Source: Cherax quadricarinatus
Lineage: Eukaryota > Arthropoda > Malacostraca > Decapoda > Parastacidae
DNA length: 64,000 nt
NCBI RefSeq assembly: GCF_038502225.1
Contig: NC_091293.1
Coordinates: 9,280,138-9,344,137, forward strand
Direction of reading: 5' to 3'
The notes under the pieces are model-generated. The model did no database searches and was not told where the DNA came from. It was given only the letters and a program-made list of their open reading frames with translations. A program made the translations under genes and the position numbers. This document shows positions 11,640 through 22,294 of this stretch, piece by piece (within the stretch, counting starts at the first letter, position 1; every line of letters starts with the position of its first letter).

Positions 11640-12200
11640 GTGTTGTAGTAACTGGCACTTAGATGTCGTAACTGCAATTACTAGGTATCAGACACTCACC
11701 AGAATCCCGGACAGATCAGGAGCTCGAGTCAAGGTCGGTCAGAGCACCCTCTGACTGCCTTCTCGTCACAGACCCAAAACCCGCACGTAGAAGAGGAATC
11801 TTATGACGACGTTCCGGTCTGTTACTGGACTAATGTCAAGTCGTAACACGAAGGACCGAAACGTCGTCATAGGGTTCCTCTCCTCATAGCTGATTTTCGG
11901 TGTGTGTTTCCAGCCACGGTACTGAGACCTTCAATGTATTATTATCATCATGAGGTGATGTGAGGTAGACATGTACCCCTTTATTAACCACAACATTTCG
12001 CCCTCACACAGTGGCTTGACTAAGCCTCGATAAAGCTACTGTGTAATCAACTCCGCCTACTCTATCTACCCACCATTCTAGTTCCATACATAGGCAACCC
12101 GCACACAGGAGACTGAGACTTACGACGACATTTAGGTCCGACTTCCACCAGTTCGTCAGTTTAACTAACGTAGCAGAATTCTTGAGTCCATTTCCTTACA
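11640..12200. repeat. Possible Penelope-like element relics with inverted repeat
   Basis: Positions about 11,792-11,819 and 11,854-11,882 are imperfect reverse complements containing TATGACGACGTT and AACGTCGTCATA around a loop of about 35 nt. A related GACGACATTTAGGTCCGACT occurs at 12,132-12,151. These motifs, and TTTATTAACCACAACATTTCG at 11,981-12,001, resemble what I remember of terminal regions of Penelope-like retroelements in arthropods. No GIY-YIG or RT coding remains, so the family assignment is tentative. Confidence 0.35.
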
Positions 12201-12434
12201 GCGTATTTCATTTCCTTTCTCCTGTTACACTGTCTTTGATAACCACACACTCTCGCTCTGTAATATTCTAGTCGAGCCTATTTCTGTCTTTTTTTGTCAC
12301 GCTCCTCAGCCTGGGGCTGAGACGTGGTCGGTCTTCTTATAACCATATAGTATAAAGAACATTTTTTATATAAATGGGATTCATAAAAGTTCTTTCGAAA
12401 TTTGATAGCATTATGAAAAAAAAAACCGAGTGGT
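12201..12434. other. No gene seen
   Basis: No supported feature apart from a short stem CTCAGCC/GGCTGAG at about 12,306-12,322. Confidence 0.4.
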
Positions 12435-13378
12435 GCGTTGAGACAAAAAACGTTATGCATGGAGGCCAAGACGGGAATATACGAAAGTATAGTGGTATCA
12501 ACACTCTTACATGGGTGTGAAGCTTGGGTTGTAAATGCTGCAGCGAGGAGGAGGCTGGAGGCAGTGGAGATGTCGTGTCTAAGGGCAATGTGTGGTGTAA
12601 ATATTATGCAGAGAATTTGTAGTGTGGAAATTATGAGGAGGTGTGGAGTTAATAAAAGTACAGTGGACCCTCAGTTAACGACATTAATACATTCCAGAGA
12701 GCTTGTCTTTAACCGATTCTGTCGTTATCCGAATTAATTTTCCCCATAAGAAATAATGGAAATCCAATTAATCCGTTAAAGACAACCAAGAATATTAAAA
12801 AAAATATTTTTTACATGAAATATACATTTTCCTAGTCAGAGGGTTGAAGAGGCGTTGTTGAGGCGGTTTGCTTATTTAGATAGAATGAAACAAAGTAGAT
12901 CAACTTCGAGAACGTATAAATCCGTAGGGGAAGGAAGGCGGGTTAGGGGTCGTCCTCAAAAAGGTTGGAAAGAGAGGGTAAAGGAGGTTTTGTGGGCGAG
13001 TGGCTTGGACTTCCAGCAAGTGCGCGTGAGTGTGTTAGATATGAATGAATGGAGACAAATGATTTTTGGGACCTGACGAGTTGTTGGAGTGTGAGCAGGG
13101 TAATATTTTTTGAAGGGATTCAGGGAAACCGGTTAGCCGGACTTGAGTCCTGGAAATGGGCAGTACAATGCCTGCACTTTAAAGGAGGGATTTGGGATAT
13201 TGGCAGTTTGGAGGGACATCTGAACTGTCGTACCTGAGCACCTCTGTAAAGACAGTGATTATGTATGATTGATGGTTAAAGCGTTGAATGATGATGAAAG
13301 AAAGTTTTTCTTACTTTTTGAGTTTTTCTTGCTTTTTTGGTCAGCCTGCCTCGGTGGGAGGCGGCCGATGTGTTAATA
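12435..13378 (+). pseudogene. LINE-A 3' end, plus strand (C-terminal domain and 3' UTR)
   Basis: The C-terminal region of the LINE-A protein reads MEAKTGIYESIVVSTLLHG, CEAWVVNAAARRRLEAVEM and SCLRAMCGVNIMQ. It is then split at 12,660 by a Tigger fragment and resumes at 12,834 with EEALLRRFAYLDRM, GEGRRVRGRPQKGWKERV and ending WRQMIFGT followed by a stop at 13,074-13,076. The 3' UTR runs to CGGCCGATGTGTTAATATAT near 13,378. The same C-terminus is encoded in opposite orientation at 13,887-14,357. Everything 5' of the C-terminal domain is absent. Confidence 0.85.
12661..12833. mobile_element. Tigger-type end fragment inserted at a TA in LINE-A
   Basis: The segment starts CAGTGGACCCTCAGTTAACG right after a TA and shares CCCCATAAGAAATAATGGAA with the low-coordinate end of the Tigger at 3.65 kb. 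Comparison with the uninterrupted LINE-A at 14.1 kb shows that the coding sequence resumes right after the segment, which ends before TAGTCAG. It lacks the opposite inverted repeat, so it is a one-ended or internally deleted copy. Confidence 0.75.
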
Positions 13379-13384
13379 TATAAA

Positions 13385-13475
13385 ACCAGTGTGGTGAGAA
13401 TGGTATAGCACTGCGTACCTTGTTCCAAGGATCGTAGGTTCGAGTCTCCTTCGGCCAGAGATCAGTGTTTGTGTA
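13385..13475. repeat. tRNA-like SINE segment
   Basis: A-box-like TGGTATAGCACTGCG and B-box GGTTCGAGTCTCC are spaced as in a tRNA-derived Pol III promoter. The sequence does not fold as a functional tRNA that I can defend, and it lies between two LINE-A tails. Confidence 0.5.
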
Positions 13476-13501
13476 TATTTCGCCTGTTCTTGCGAATTCC
13501 T

Positions 13502-13502
<1 letters not shown>

Positions 13503-13558
<56 letters not shown>
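13503..13558. repeat. (TA)n microsatellite
   Basis: Pure TA repeat abutting the 3' terminus of the minus-strand LINE-A copy. Confidence 0.97.
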
Positions 13559-13561
<3 letters not shown>

Positions 13562-13886
13562 CAAGTCGGCCGTCTCCCACCGAGGCAGGGTGACCCAAAA
13601 TGAAAGAAAATCCCAAAAAAAGAAAATACTTTCTTCATTCAACACTTTCACCTCACTCACACATAATCACTGTTTTTGCAGAGGTGCTCAGAATACAACA
13701 GTTCAGAAGCATATACGTATAAAGATACACAATATATCCCTCCAAACTGCCAATATCCCAAACCCCTTCTTCAGAGTGCAGGCATTGTACTTCCCATTTC
13801 CAGGACTCAAGTCCGGCAATATAAAAATAACCGGTTTCCCTGAATCCCTTCACTAAATATTACCCTGCTCACACTCCAACAGCTCG

Positions 13887-14655
13887 TCAGGTCCCAAATA
13901 CCATTCGTCTCCATTCACTCCTATCAAACACGCTCATGCACGCCTGTTGGGAGTCCAAGTCCTTCGCCCACAAAACCTCCCTTACCCCTTCCTTCCAACC
14001 TTTTCGAGGATGACCCCTACCCCGCCTTCCTTCCCTTACAGATTTATACGCTCTCCATGTCATTCTACTTTGATCCATTCTCTCTAAATGACCAAACCAC
14101 CTCAACAACCCCTCTTCAGCCATCTGACTAATACTTTTATTAACTCCACACCTCCTAATTTCCACACTCCGAATTTTCTGCATAATATTTACACTACACA
14201 TTGCCCTTAGACAGGACATCTCCACTGCCTCCAACCGCCTCCTTGCTGCTGCATTCACAACCCAAGCTTCACACCCTACTATACTTTCATACATTACCTT
14301 CTTTGCCTCCATAGATAACGTTTTTTGTCTCCACATATACATCAATGCACCACTCACCTTTTTTCACCCATCAATTCTATGATTAACCTCATTCTTCATA
14401 AATCCGTCCACCGACACGTCAAATCCCAAGTATCTGAAAACATTCACTTCTTCCATACTCCTCCCCAATTTGATTATCCATTTTTTCTTTATCTAAATCA
14501 TTTGATACCCTCATCACCTTACTCTTTTCTATGTTCACTTTCAACTTTCTACCTTTACACACACTCCCTAACTCATCCACTAACCTTTGCAATTTTTCTT
14601 TAGAATCTCCCATAAGCACAGTGTCATCAGCAAAAAGCAACTGTGTCATTCCCAT
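13887..14655 (-). pseudogene. LINE-A RT palm end and C-terminal domain (frameshifted)
   Basis: From 14,655 the frame reads MGMTQLLFADDTVLMG, with the catalytic FADD, then LVDELGSVCKGRKLKVN. After a frameshift near 14,420 the C-terminal domain runs to 13,887: MWRQKTLSMEAKKVMYESIV, NAAARRRLEAVEMSCLRAM, GLLRWFGHLERMDQSRM and WRRMVFGT with a stop, matching the end of the plus-strand copy at 13,076. Confidence 0.82.
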
Positions 14656-15290
14656 TTTGTATTTAATTCCCCATAATTAAATCCCACCCCTCTCCTGAAC
14701 ACCCTAGCATTTACTTCTTTTACAACCCCATCTATAAATACATTAAACAACCATGGTGACATTACACATCCCTGTCTAAGACCTACTTTTGCTGGGAAGT
14801 ATTCTCCCTCTCTTCTACACACCCTAACCTGAGCCTCACTATCCTCATAAAAACTATTTACAGCATTTAGTAACTTACCACCTATTCCATATACTTGCAA
14901 CATCTGCCACATTGCTCCCCTATCCACTCTATCATATGCCTTTTCTAAATCCATATCCATAAATGCAATAGAAACTTTCCTACCTTTCTCTAAATACTGT
15001 TCATATATATGCTTCAATGTAAACACTTGATCTACACATCCCCTACCCACTCTGAATCCTCCTTGCTCATCCGCAATCCTACATTCTGTCTTACCTCTAA
15101 TTCTTTCAATTATAACCCTACCGTACACTTTTCCTGGTATACTCAGTAAACTTATTCCTCTATAATTTTTACAGTCTCTTTTGTCCCCTTTCCCTTTATA
15201 TAAAGGGACTATACATGCTCTCTTCCAATCCCTAGGTACCTTCCCCTCTTTCATACATTTATTAAACAAAAATACCAACCACTCCAACAC
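14646..15290 (-). pseudogene. LINE-A reverse transcriptase fingers and palm
   Basis: A 214-residue block carries the RT signatures RACIVPLYKGKGDKRD, NYRGISLLSIPGKVYGRVI, GGFRVGRGCVDQVFTL, the catalytic DMDLEKAYDRVDR and VGLRQGCVMSPWLFNVFIDG. It ends just before the FADD block on an overlapping frame. The junction with the upstream linker lies in a run of 12 Gs on the coding strand (15,296-15,307), where the frame changes. Confidence 0.87.
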
Positions 15291-16265
15291 TATGTCCCCC
15301 CCCCCCCTCCTGCTTTTAACATTTCTGTCATGATCCCGTCAGTTCCAGCTGCTTTACCCCCTTTCATTCTACGTAATGCCTCACGTACCTCCCCCACACT
15401 CACATCCTGTTCTTCTTCACTCCTAAAAGATAGTATACCTCCCTGGCCAGTGCATGAAATTACCGCTTCCCTTTCTTCGTCGACATTTAAAAGTTCCTCA
15501 AAATATTCCCGCCATCTACCCAAAATCTCCATCTCCCCATCTACTAACTCCCCTACTCGGTTTTTAACTGACAAATTCAATTGTTCTCTAGGCTTTCTTA
15601 ACTTGTTTAAGTCACTCCAAGTTTTTTTCTTATTTTCATTAAAATTTCTTGACAATGCCTCTCCCACTCTATCATCTGCTCTTCTTTTGCACTCTCTCAC
15701 CACTCTCTTCACCTTTCACTTACTCTCCATATACTCTACTCTTCTTATAACACTTCTGCTTTGTAAAAACCTCTCATAAGCTAACTTTTTCTCTTTTATC
15801 ACACCCTTTACTTCATCATTCCACCAATCACTCCTCTTTCCTCCTGCCCCCACCCTCCTATAACCACAAACTTCTGCCCCACATTCTAATACTGCATTTT
15901 TAAAACTCATCCAACCCTCTTCAACCCCCCTACTACTCATACTTGCGCTAGCCCACCTTTCTGCCAATAGTTGCTTATATCTCACCCGAACTTCCTCCTC
16001 CCTTAGTTTATACACTTTCACCTCCCTCTTGCTTGTTGTTACCATTTTCCTCTTTTCCCATCTACTTCTTACTCAAACTGTAGCTACAACTAAATAATGA
16101 TCCGATATATCAGTTGCCCCTCTATAAACATGTACATCCTGGAGCCTACCCATCAACCTTTTATCCACCAATACATAATCTAACAAACTACTTTCATTAC
16201 ATGCTATATCATGCCTTGTATATTTATTTATCCTCTTCTTCGTAAAATACGTATTACTTATTACC
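15291..16265 (-). pseudogene. LINE-A linker and residual endonuclease C-terminus
   Basis: From 16,265 downward: NTYFTKKRINKYTRHDIA, SSLLDYVLVDKRL and the terminal TDISDHYLVVATV motif of the endonuclease, then after a stop near 16,073 a basic linker (REVKVYKLREEEVRVRYKQL, GYRRVGAGGKRSDWWND). After another break at about 15,714 come MKRVVRECKRRADDRVG and RRMKGGKAAGTDGIMTEML, the segment just ahead of the RT core. The N-terminal two-thirds of the endonuclease is deleted. Confidence 0.82.
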
Positions 16266-16524
16266 AAGACCAAGAACTATTAAGATAAAATCAAAGAAAA
16301 CTCAGATGAGTATGCATAAATAAACATGTACATGTATGTGTAGTGTGACCTAAGTGTAAGTAGAAGTAGCAAGACATACCTGTAATCTTGCATATTTATG
16401 AGACAGACAAAAGACACCAGCAAATCTACCATCATGTAAAACAATTACAGGCTTTCGTTTCACACTCACTTGGCAGGACGGTAGTACCTCCCTGGGTGGT
16501 TGCTGTCTACCAACCTACTACCTA

Positions 16525-16705
<181 letters not shown>

Positions 16706-16994
16706 TATTATATAGAGTCTTCTAGTAGAGCTAAGAATTGCACTCAAGTCACGTTTTTAATGTACTGTTGCTTAAAAATTCCGTCATCACACCCAGGAAT
16801 TTGCCTCATAGACTCTCCAGTCCATTTATTTTTAATTGAAATTCTCGATTACAGTAAGTTTAGCATTTTCATGACTGTGTTTTATTAGTGTTTCTCCTAG
16901 TATATTATGTATTACTTTGTTTATCCTGTGTGTGTGAGTGCTCACCTATTTGTGGTTGCAGGGGTCGAGTCATAGCTCTTGGTCTCGCCTCTTC

Positions 16995-19952
16995 ACAGAC
17001 CGCTACTAAGTCCTCTCTCCCCCTGCACCATGAGCTTTGTCGAACTTCGTCTCAAAATCTTTGTACGGTTCCCGCCTCCACTACGTCATTTTCTAGGCTA
17101 TTTCGCTGCCTGACAACTCTATGACTGAAGAAATACTTCCTAACATCCTTTTGACTCAACTGACCCTTTGTTTCTCTGTCCCATCTCTGGAACATCCTGT
17201 CTTTGTCCAGCTTGTCAATTCCTCGCAGTATTTTATGTCATTATCATGTCTCCCCTAACCCTCCTGTAGTTCAGTGTCGTCAGGCCGATTTCCCTTAAGC
17301 TTTCCTCGTTGGACAATCCCCTTAGTTCTTGGACTAGTCTTGTTGCAAACCTTTGCACTTTCTCTAATTTTTTACTTGCTTGACCAGGTGTGGGTTACAA
17401 ATTGGTGCTGCATGCTGCATACTCCGGTGTACAAAGTCTTGAACTACTCCTTACTGAGGTATGAGAATGCTATTCTCAGGTTTTGCCAAGCGCCTATATG
17501 CTGCAGCAGTTATCTGGTTGATGTGCGTCTCAGGAGATGTGCTCGGTATTGCACTCACCCCATGACCCTTTTCCTTGAGTGAGGTTTGCAGTCTTTGGCC
17601 TCCTAGACTATACTCTGTCTGCAATCTTCTTTGCCTTCCCCGATCTCCATAACTTTGCAATTGGCGGGGATAAATTCAAGGAACCAGTTGCTGGACCAGT
17701 CTTTTAGCCTGTCCATGTCTCTGTAGTCCTGCCTGATCCTCATCTGATTTAATGCTCCTCATTAACTTCACATTATCTACAAACAAGGACACTTCTGAGT
17801 CTGTTCCTTCCGTTATGTTTATTCACTTAAACGATAAACTGCACAGGTCTCAAGAGTGACCGCGTACCATTACTCTTTGTTGCCTCCCTGTCAGAGATAT
17901 TCTTTGATCCATTATAGTGTCTTTCCTGTTATTCGTGCTGATCCTCTAGCTTTTGCTTGTGAGGACCTGTGTCGAAGGCCTTCTTGCAGTCCAAGAAAAT
18001 GCACTCTGTCCACTCCACTCTCTCTCTCTCTCTCTCTCGTGTCTTACTTCCGTTACCTTGCTATAAAACTCCAGTTTGTTTGTGACACAGGATTTTCCTT
18101 CCCTAAAACTGTGCTAGTTGTCGTTTATAAGCTTGTGTCTCTCTCTAGGTGCTCCACCACTCTCTGCCTGATAATCTTCTTCATGACTTTGCATACTATA
18201 CACGTCAGTGACACAGGTCTGTAGTTTAATGCCTTGTGTTTGTCTCCTTTCTTAAAAATTGGGACTACATATGCCATCTTCCATACCTCAGGCTGTTGCA
18301 CAGTTTCAATGGATGTGTTGAATATTTAAGTTATTGGCACACACAGCATCTCTGCTTTCTCTCTAAGGAGAGATGTTGTCCGGTCCCACTGCCTTTGAGG
18401 TATCAAGTTCACATAACAGCTTCTCCTCCCCCTCGGTTGTGTGTATTTCATCCAGCATTTGTTGGTGTATCCCTTGTTGGTATACCTCCCTATTCTGACT
18501 TCCTCGAGTCCTTCCTGTCTCCACTGTAAATACTGCTTTAAAACTCGTGTTGAGCTCCTTGCATACCTCTTGATCGTTTCTTGTGAACTCCCCACCTTCC
18601 TTCCTCAGTCTGATTACCTGGTCCTTGACTGTTGTTTTCCTCCTGATGTGGCTATACAACAGCTTCGGGTCAGACTTGACTTTCGATGCTTGTCATTTTC
18701 TTATTCTCGCTGAGCCTCTCTTCTTATCTGTGCATATTCGTTTCTGGGTCTTCAGCTTACCTCTTTATTTTCCTGGGTCCTTTGTCTTCTGTTCTTTTTC
18801 CATTCTCTAGTGCACTTAGTTTTTGCCTCCCTTCATTTTTGGGTGAACCAAGGACTCGTTCTGGTCTTAAAATTATTTCTGTTTCCCTTGGGAGCAGACT
18901 TCTCATCTGCCTCCTTGCATTTTATTTTTACGTAGTCCATAATTTCTTTTACTGGTTTTTCTGCCAATTCTCTTTCCCTTGAACATCTTGGAGGAAGGTC
19001 CTCATGACTCTGTAGTCCTAGCCTTTGTATTTTTTCTTCTCCTTTCCTATTCCTGCTACCCTCTCCACTTGTGACTCAGCTATGTATTCAAAGCTCAGAA
19101 CCATGTATGTGATTACTAGTTCCAAGGGGCCTTTCGTACATGATATCCTCGATGTCTAAACTATTCAAGGTGAATACTATGTCCATTCTCGCTGGATCAT
19201 CCTCATCTCTCTCTCTGTTAGTGTCTCTAACATGTTGATGCATGAGATTTTCCAGTACCATATCCATCACCTTGGTTCTCCATGTTTCAGGACCCCTATG
19301 GGGCTCCAGGTTTTCCCAGTTAATCTCCTTGTGATTAAAATCACCCATAACTAGTAACTTTGCTCTACCCATGTGAGGTCTTCTGGCCACCTCGGCTAGT
19401 GTGTCCACGATTGCTCTACTACTCTCTTTATATTCTTCTCTTGGCCTCCTGCAGTTCTGTGGCAGGTTGTACATAACTACAATTACCACCTTATGGCCCC
19501 CAAGACTGGATTGTTCCAATTATATAGTTCTTTATGCCCTTTCTATCCATTCCTTCCATTTCCTCAAATCCCCACCAGTTTTTAATGAGCAGTGCAGCTC
19601 CTTTTCCCACTTTGGTCCCTCTATCTTTCCTCAGGCTTTGATATTTAAGTGGAAGCATTTAATCTGTTATCATCCTGGTGAGTTTCGTTTCTGTGAGTGC
19701 TATTATGACTGGTGATGTCTCCTTGATTCTTTCATGCCACTCCTCATATTTGTTCGTTATTCCCTCTGCATTTGTATACCAAACTTTCAACCTCTTTTCT
19801 AAAACTGTGATCTGGGGGATACGTTGGGGTTTGGGAAGCTGGAGACCTGATGAGGAATTGTGGGTGGTTGCTGTGAAAGTGGAGTTTGTAATGAAGTGGG
19901 TGGGGGCATTGGGTATGGCATGTGTGTTTTGGGTTAGAACGTTTGAGTGCAT
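16995..19952 (-). pseudogene. LINE-D copy 1 ORF2 (endonuclease/reverse transcriptase), broken
   Basis: In coding order from 19,952: KRLKVWYTNAEGITNKYEE and ALTETKLTRMITD; then, in another frame from 19,519, VVIVVMYNLPQNCRRPREEY, LLVMGDFNHKEINWENLE and DPARMDIVFTLNSLDIED, ending at the TSNHIHGSEL region where the catalytic SDH is expected, so that motif is altered here. RT pieces include RRKTTVKDQVIRLRKEGGEF and DTSKAVGPDNISP (18,363-18,659). The rest to 16,995 is recognisable only in fragments. Compared with the intact copy it carries multiple frameshifts and stops. Confidence 0.83.
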
Positions 19953-20044
19953 TGAGGGTGGCCTGGTTGGAGGACTTCTCTAGGTGCTTGTGAGGGAGGT
20001 TGTATTTGACCTTCCTCCTGAGTCTGGGTTCTCTTCTCCATCCC

Positions 20045-21092
20045 CATCTTTGCCTCTCTTTCCTCCTTTCATCTTTGTACCCTGTCTTTCAGTTTCTGCC
20101 TTTCTTCTCATGTTCTGTCGAGTTTCACCCTTCAGTATGCTGACATGTCCCTTAGTCATGCATTCTCCTGCAGGATCCTGTTTCGAGCCGATTCTACCTT
20201 GAAAATCACTTTGATTGGCCTGTTTCTTCCTCTTGCAAACCCCCCTATTCTCAGAAAATTTGCCAACTGGGTCATGTCATGATCTACTATTGCTTTCATT
20301 ATGCTTCCCATCGCTTTTGTCTCCCATTGTCTTCTTGCTTCATAAGTTTCCCCTTCAGCTTCCTGGAGCCCATAAACAAAGACTGATCTCTCCCTTTCAT
20401 TCTCCCACTGCATATCCCTGTGTATCCCCTGATTTAATTTAGTTGCCTCCATTGCAGCTTTCCGTACTTCAATGACTCACAAAATCGTAATGAAATGATT
20501 GCAAACCATCCATACCATGGGCTGGGATAGAACCCGCCCGTGGTATGTTTTTTTCTTACTTCAGTCTCTTCATTATCTGTTGTCCTCGGCCCAGTGGTCT
20601 GTCATTTACCCTTCTCAGCTTTCCCTGGGCACTGCTGTGGTCTTTTAAGGTATCTACGTATAGCTTAGCTCTTTCATTTTCTACAGTCCCCACGATTGTT
20701 CCTGATGTGATCCCCTTTTTTCTCGGGCTCCATGATGGTCTGATAAGGTCTCTGCAGAGAGTTTCACTCCTTCGTTCCCTACAGTCCCCTTGTTTGTGAC
20801 TGAGGTAGCAGTTTTGATGTCATGCCGACATTGTTCTTTAGTTCTCTAGGTTGTTTTATATTTTTCAGTTCCTCTTCTAATCTCTGTACAGGTCACAGCA
20901 GCCCCTGCTGCTGTGACCTACACCTCTCACTTCCTGCTCTCTGCAGCTATCCTCTCTTCTATTTTCATGCTAAGCTATTTTAGCTTCCTTCCCCACTCAT
21001 GTTCCCTTTTCAAGAGCTCTGCTACCCAATCTTCCTTCCCAGGCTCATCCTCCAGTCCCCTGGTTTTCCATCTTGCTTTCTGGTAACCCATT
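20045..21092 (-). pseudogene. LINE-D copy 1 ORF1 (RNA-binding protein), broken
   Basis: From a likely start at 21,092 the frame begins MGYQKARWKTRGLEDEPG and a charged helix-forming segment (ELLKREHEWGRKLK). Further on, 20,452-20,156 encodes RERSVFVYGLQEAEGETYE, NFLRIGGFARGRNRPIK and VIFKVESARNRILQENA, a pattern I associate with the RNA-binding (RRM-like) domain of LINE ORF1 proteins, which package the element RNA. A SINE fragment (20,474-20,545) and several stops disrupt it. A 12-bp palindrome with a 4-nt loop sits at 20,891-20,918. Confidence 0.7.
20474..20545 (-). mobile_element. tRNA-derived SINE fragment
   Basis: Matches the minus half of the SINE pair at 7.13-7.21 kb: AAATCGTAATGAAATGATTG, then a pair of imperfect GGGATAGAACCCGC elements corresponding to the B-box region. 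Confidence 0.6.
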
Positions 21093-21190
21093 TTTTTTGG
21101 TTGACACAGAATGAAAAACTTATATATTTGTGAGTAGTTGTTTGTGGCGTTGAGGGGCGTTTCTGTCTTATTAATTTACTATCTTTCTTC

Positions 21191-22294
21191 ACTAAGGTAT
21201 TTGAGGAGGTAGATCATGGTACTGAATATCATATTTTGTATGTGGACTCCAGTAAGGCTTTCGATAGAGTTCCACATCAGAGGCTGTCGAGAAAACTTAA
21301 GGCACTTGGAATAGGAGGAGAAACTTTTTTCTGGGTAGAGGCATGGCTGACAAATAGTCAGCAGAGAGTTTGCATAAATGGGGAGAAATCAGAATGGGGG
21401 TACATCACAAGCAGTGTTCCACAGGGGTCAGTGTTGGGCCCCTTGTTGTTCACAATCTACATAAACAACATAGATGAGGGAATAAATAGCGACATAATCA
21501 AATTTGCTGATGACACTAAAATAGGCTGTCCAATTCATTCTAATGAGGACATTAGAACACTCCAGGATGATTTGAATAGAATGATGCAGTTTACCTGGAC
21601 CTGGAGTTTGCCTGGAGAGAGTTCTGGGGGTCAACACCCCCACAGCCTGGTCTGTTACCAGGTCTGTGACCAGGAGAAGTGGCAGATGCCGTTTAATATA
21701 GACAAATGCAAAGTTCTTAATGTTGGACAGGAAAATAACCATGCCACATATAAACTAAATAATGTAGATCTTAATATTACGGACTGCAAAAAGGATTTAG
21801 GAGCTCTGGTTAGCAGTAATCTGAAAACAAGACAACAGTGCATAAATGTTCTCAAAGCTAACAGAATCCTTGACTTCATAGCAAGATGTATAAATAATAG
21901 AAGTCCTCAGGTTGTTCTTCAACCCTATATAACTTTGGTTAGGCCTTATTTAGATTATGCTGCGCAGTTCTGGTCACTGTATTACAGACTGGATATAAAT
22001 GCACTGGAAAACGTACAAAGGAGGATGACAAAGTTGATCCTATGTATCAGAAATTTTCCCTATGAGGATAGACTGAGGGCCCTGAATCTGCACTCTCTAG
22101 AAAGGCATAGAATTAGGGGGGATAAGATTGAGGTGTATAAATGGAAAACAGGAATAGGAAAGGATATAGGAAAACACTGGTTTGGTAATAAAGTTGTGCA
22201 TGAATGGAACAAACTCCCGAGTACCGTCATAGAAGCTAAGGCGTTGTGTAGTTTTAAAAATAGGTTGGATAAATACATGAGTGGGTGTGGGTGA
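21191..22294 (+). CDS. LINE-C reverse transcriptase C-terminal part, frame intact, with an in-frame hairpin-repeat insertion
   Basis: The frame is open from upstream of the catalytic YVDSSKAFDRVPHQRL through SSVPQGSVLGPLLFTIYINN, FADDTKIGCPIHSNEDIR, FNIDKCKVLNVGQENN and RPYLDYAAQFWSLYY to the stop at 22,294. There is no good ATG because this is the 3' part of a 5'-truncated element. The region of the catalytic FADD is intact. Between LNRMMQ and EKWQMPF lies an extra segment of 28 codons (21,590-21,673) absent from ordinary LINE proteins. It is a piece of the hairpin repeat also present at 62.9 and 63.4 kb, inserted without breaking the frame. Function as an active enzyme is unlikely because the 5' half is absent. 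Confidence 0.82.
   Translation, partial: TKVFEEVDHGTEYHILYVDSSKAFDRVPHQRLSRKLKALGIGGETFFWVEAWLTNSQQRVCINGEKSEWGYITSSVPQGSVLGPLLFTIYINNIDEGINSDIIKFADDTKIGCPIHSNEDIRTLQDDLNRMMQFTWTWSLPGESSGGQHPHSLVCYQVCDQEKWQMPFNIDKCKVLNVGQENNHATYKLNNVDLNITDCKKDLGALVSSNLKTRQQCINVLKANRILDFIARCINNRSPQVVLQPYITLVRPYLDYAAQFWSLYYRLDINALENVQRRMTKLILCIRNFPYEDRLRALNLHSLERHRIRGDKIEVYKWKTGIGKDIGKHWFGNKVVHEWNKLPSTVIEAKALCSFKNRLDKYMSGCG
21590..21673. mobile_element. Hairpin repeat fragment inserted in LINE-C frame
   Basis: The 84-bp segment contains CTGGGGGTCAACACCCCCAC, a short stem-loop, and GGTCTGTGACCAG. It matches TCGGGGGTCAACGCCCCCGA at 62,931 and GGGGATCAACGCCCCCG at 63,437. Confidence 0.75.

Larger units (their letters stand above)
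13559..16520 (-). mobile_element. LINE-A (RTE-like) retrotransposon, minus strand, internally deleted
   Basis: From the 3' end (13,559) to the 5' leader (16,520) this copy holds a 3' UTR, the C-terminal domain, RT, a linker, a remnant of the endonuclease and the conserved leader. The junction near 16,265 joins endonuclease sequence corresponding to about position 465 of the first copy directly to leader sequence corresponding to about 1165 of that copy, so roughly 700 bp carrying most of the endonuclease are missing. The 3' end abuts (TA)n at 13,503-13,558 and the leader abuts (TA)n at 16,527. Confidence 0.85.
16937..21110 (-). mobile_element. LINE-D copy 1, nearly full length (ORF1 plus ORF2 remnants)
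   Basis: A minus-strand Jockey-superfamily LINE (CR1/L2-like by its 3' features and RT) with both reading frames represented but broken. The 3' end reads CTCACCTATTTGTGGTTGCA on the plus strand at 16,941, preceded by a short GT run. RT and C-terminal homology covers about 17.0-18.95 kb, endonuclease 19.08-19.95 kb, ORF1 20.0-21.1 kb. Numerous frameshifts separate pieces that align with the intact copy at 38.6-41.5 kb. A SINE fragment interrupts ORF1 at 20,474-20,545 and a (CT)n tract lies at about 18,017-18,038. Confidence 0.85.
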
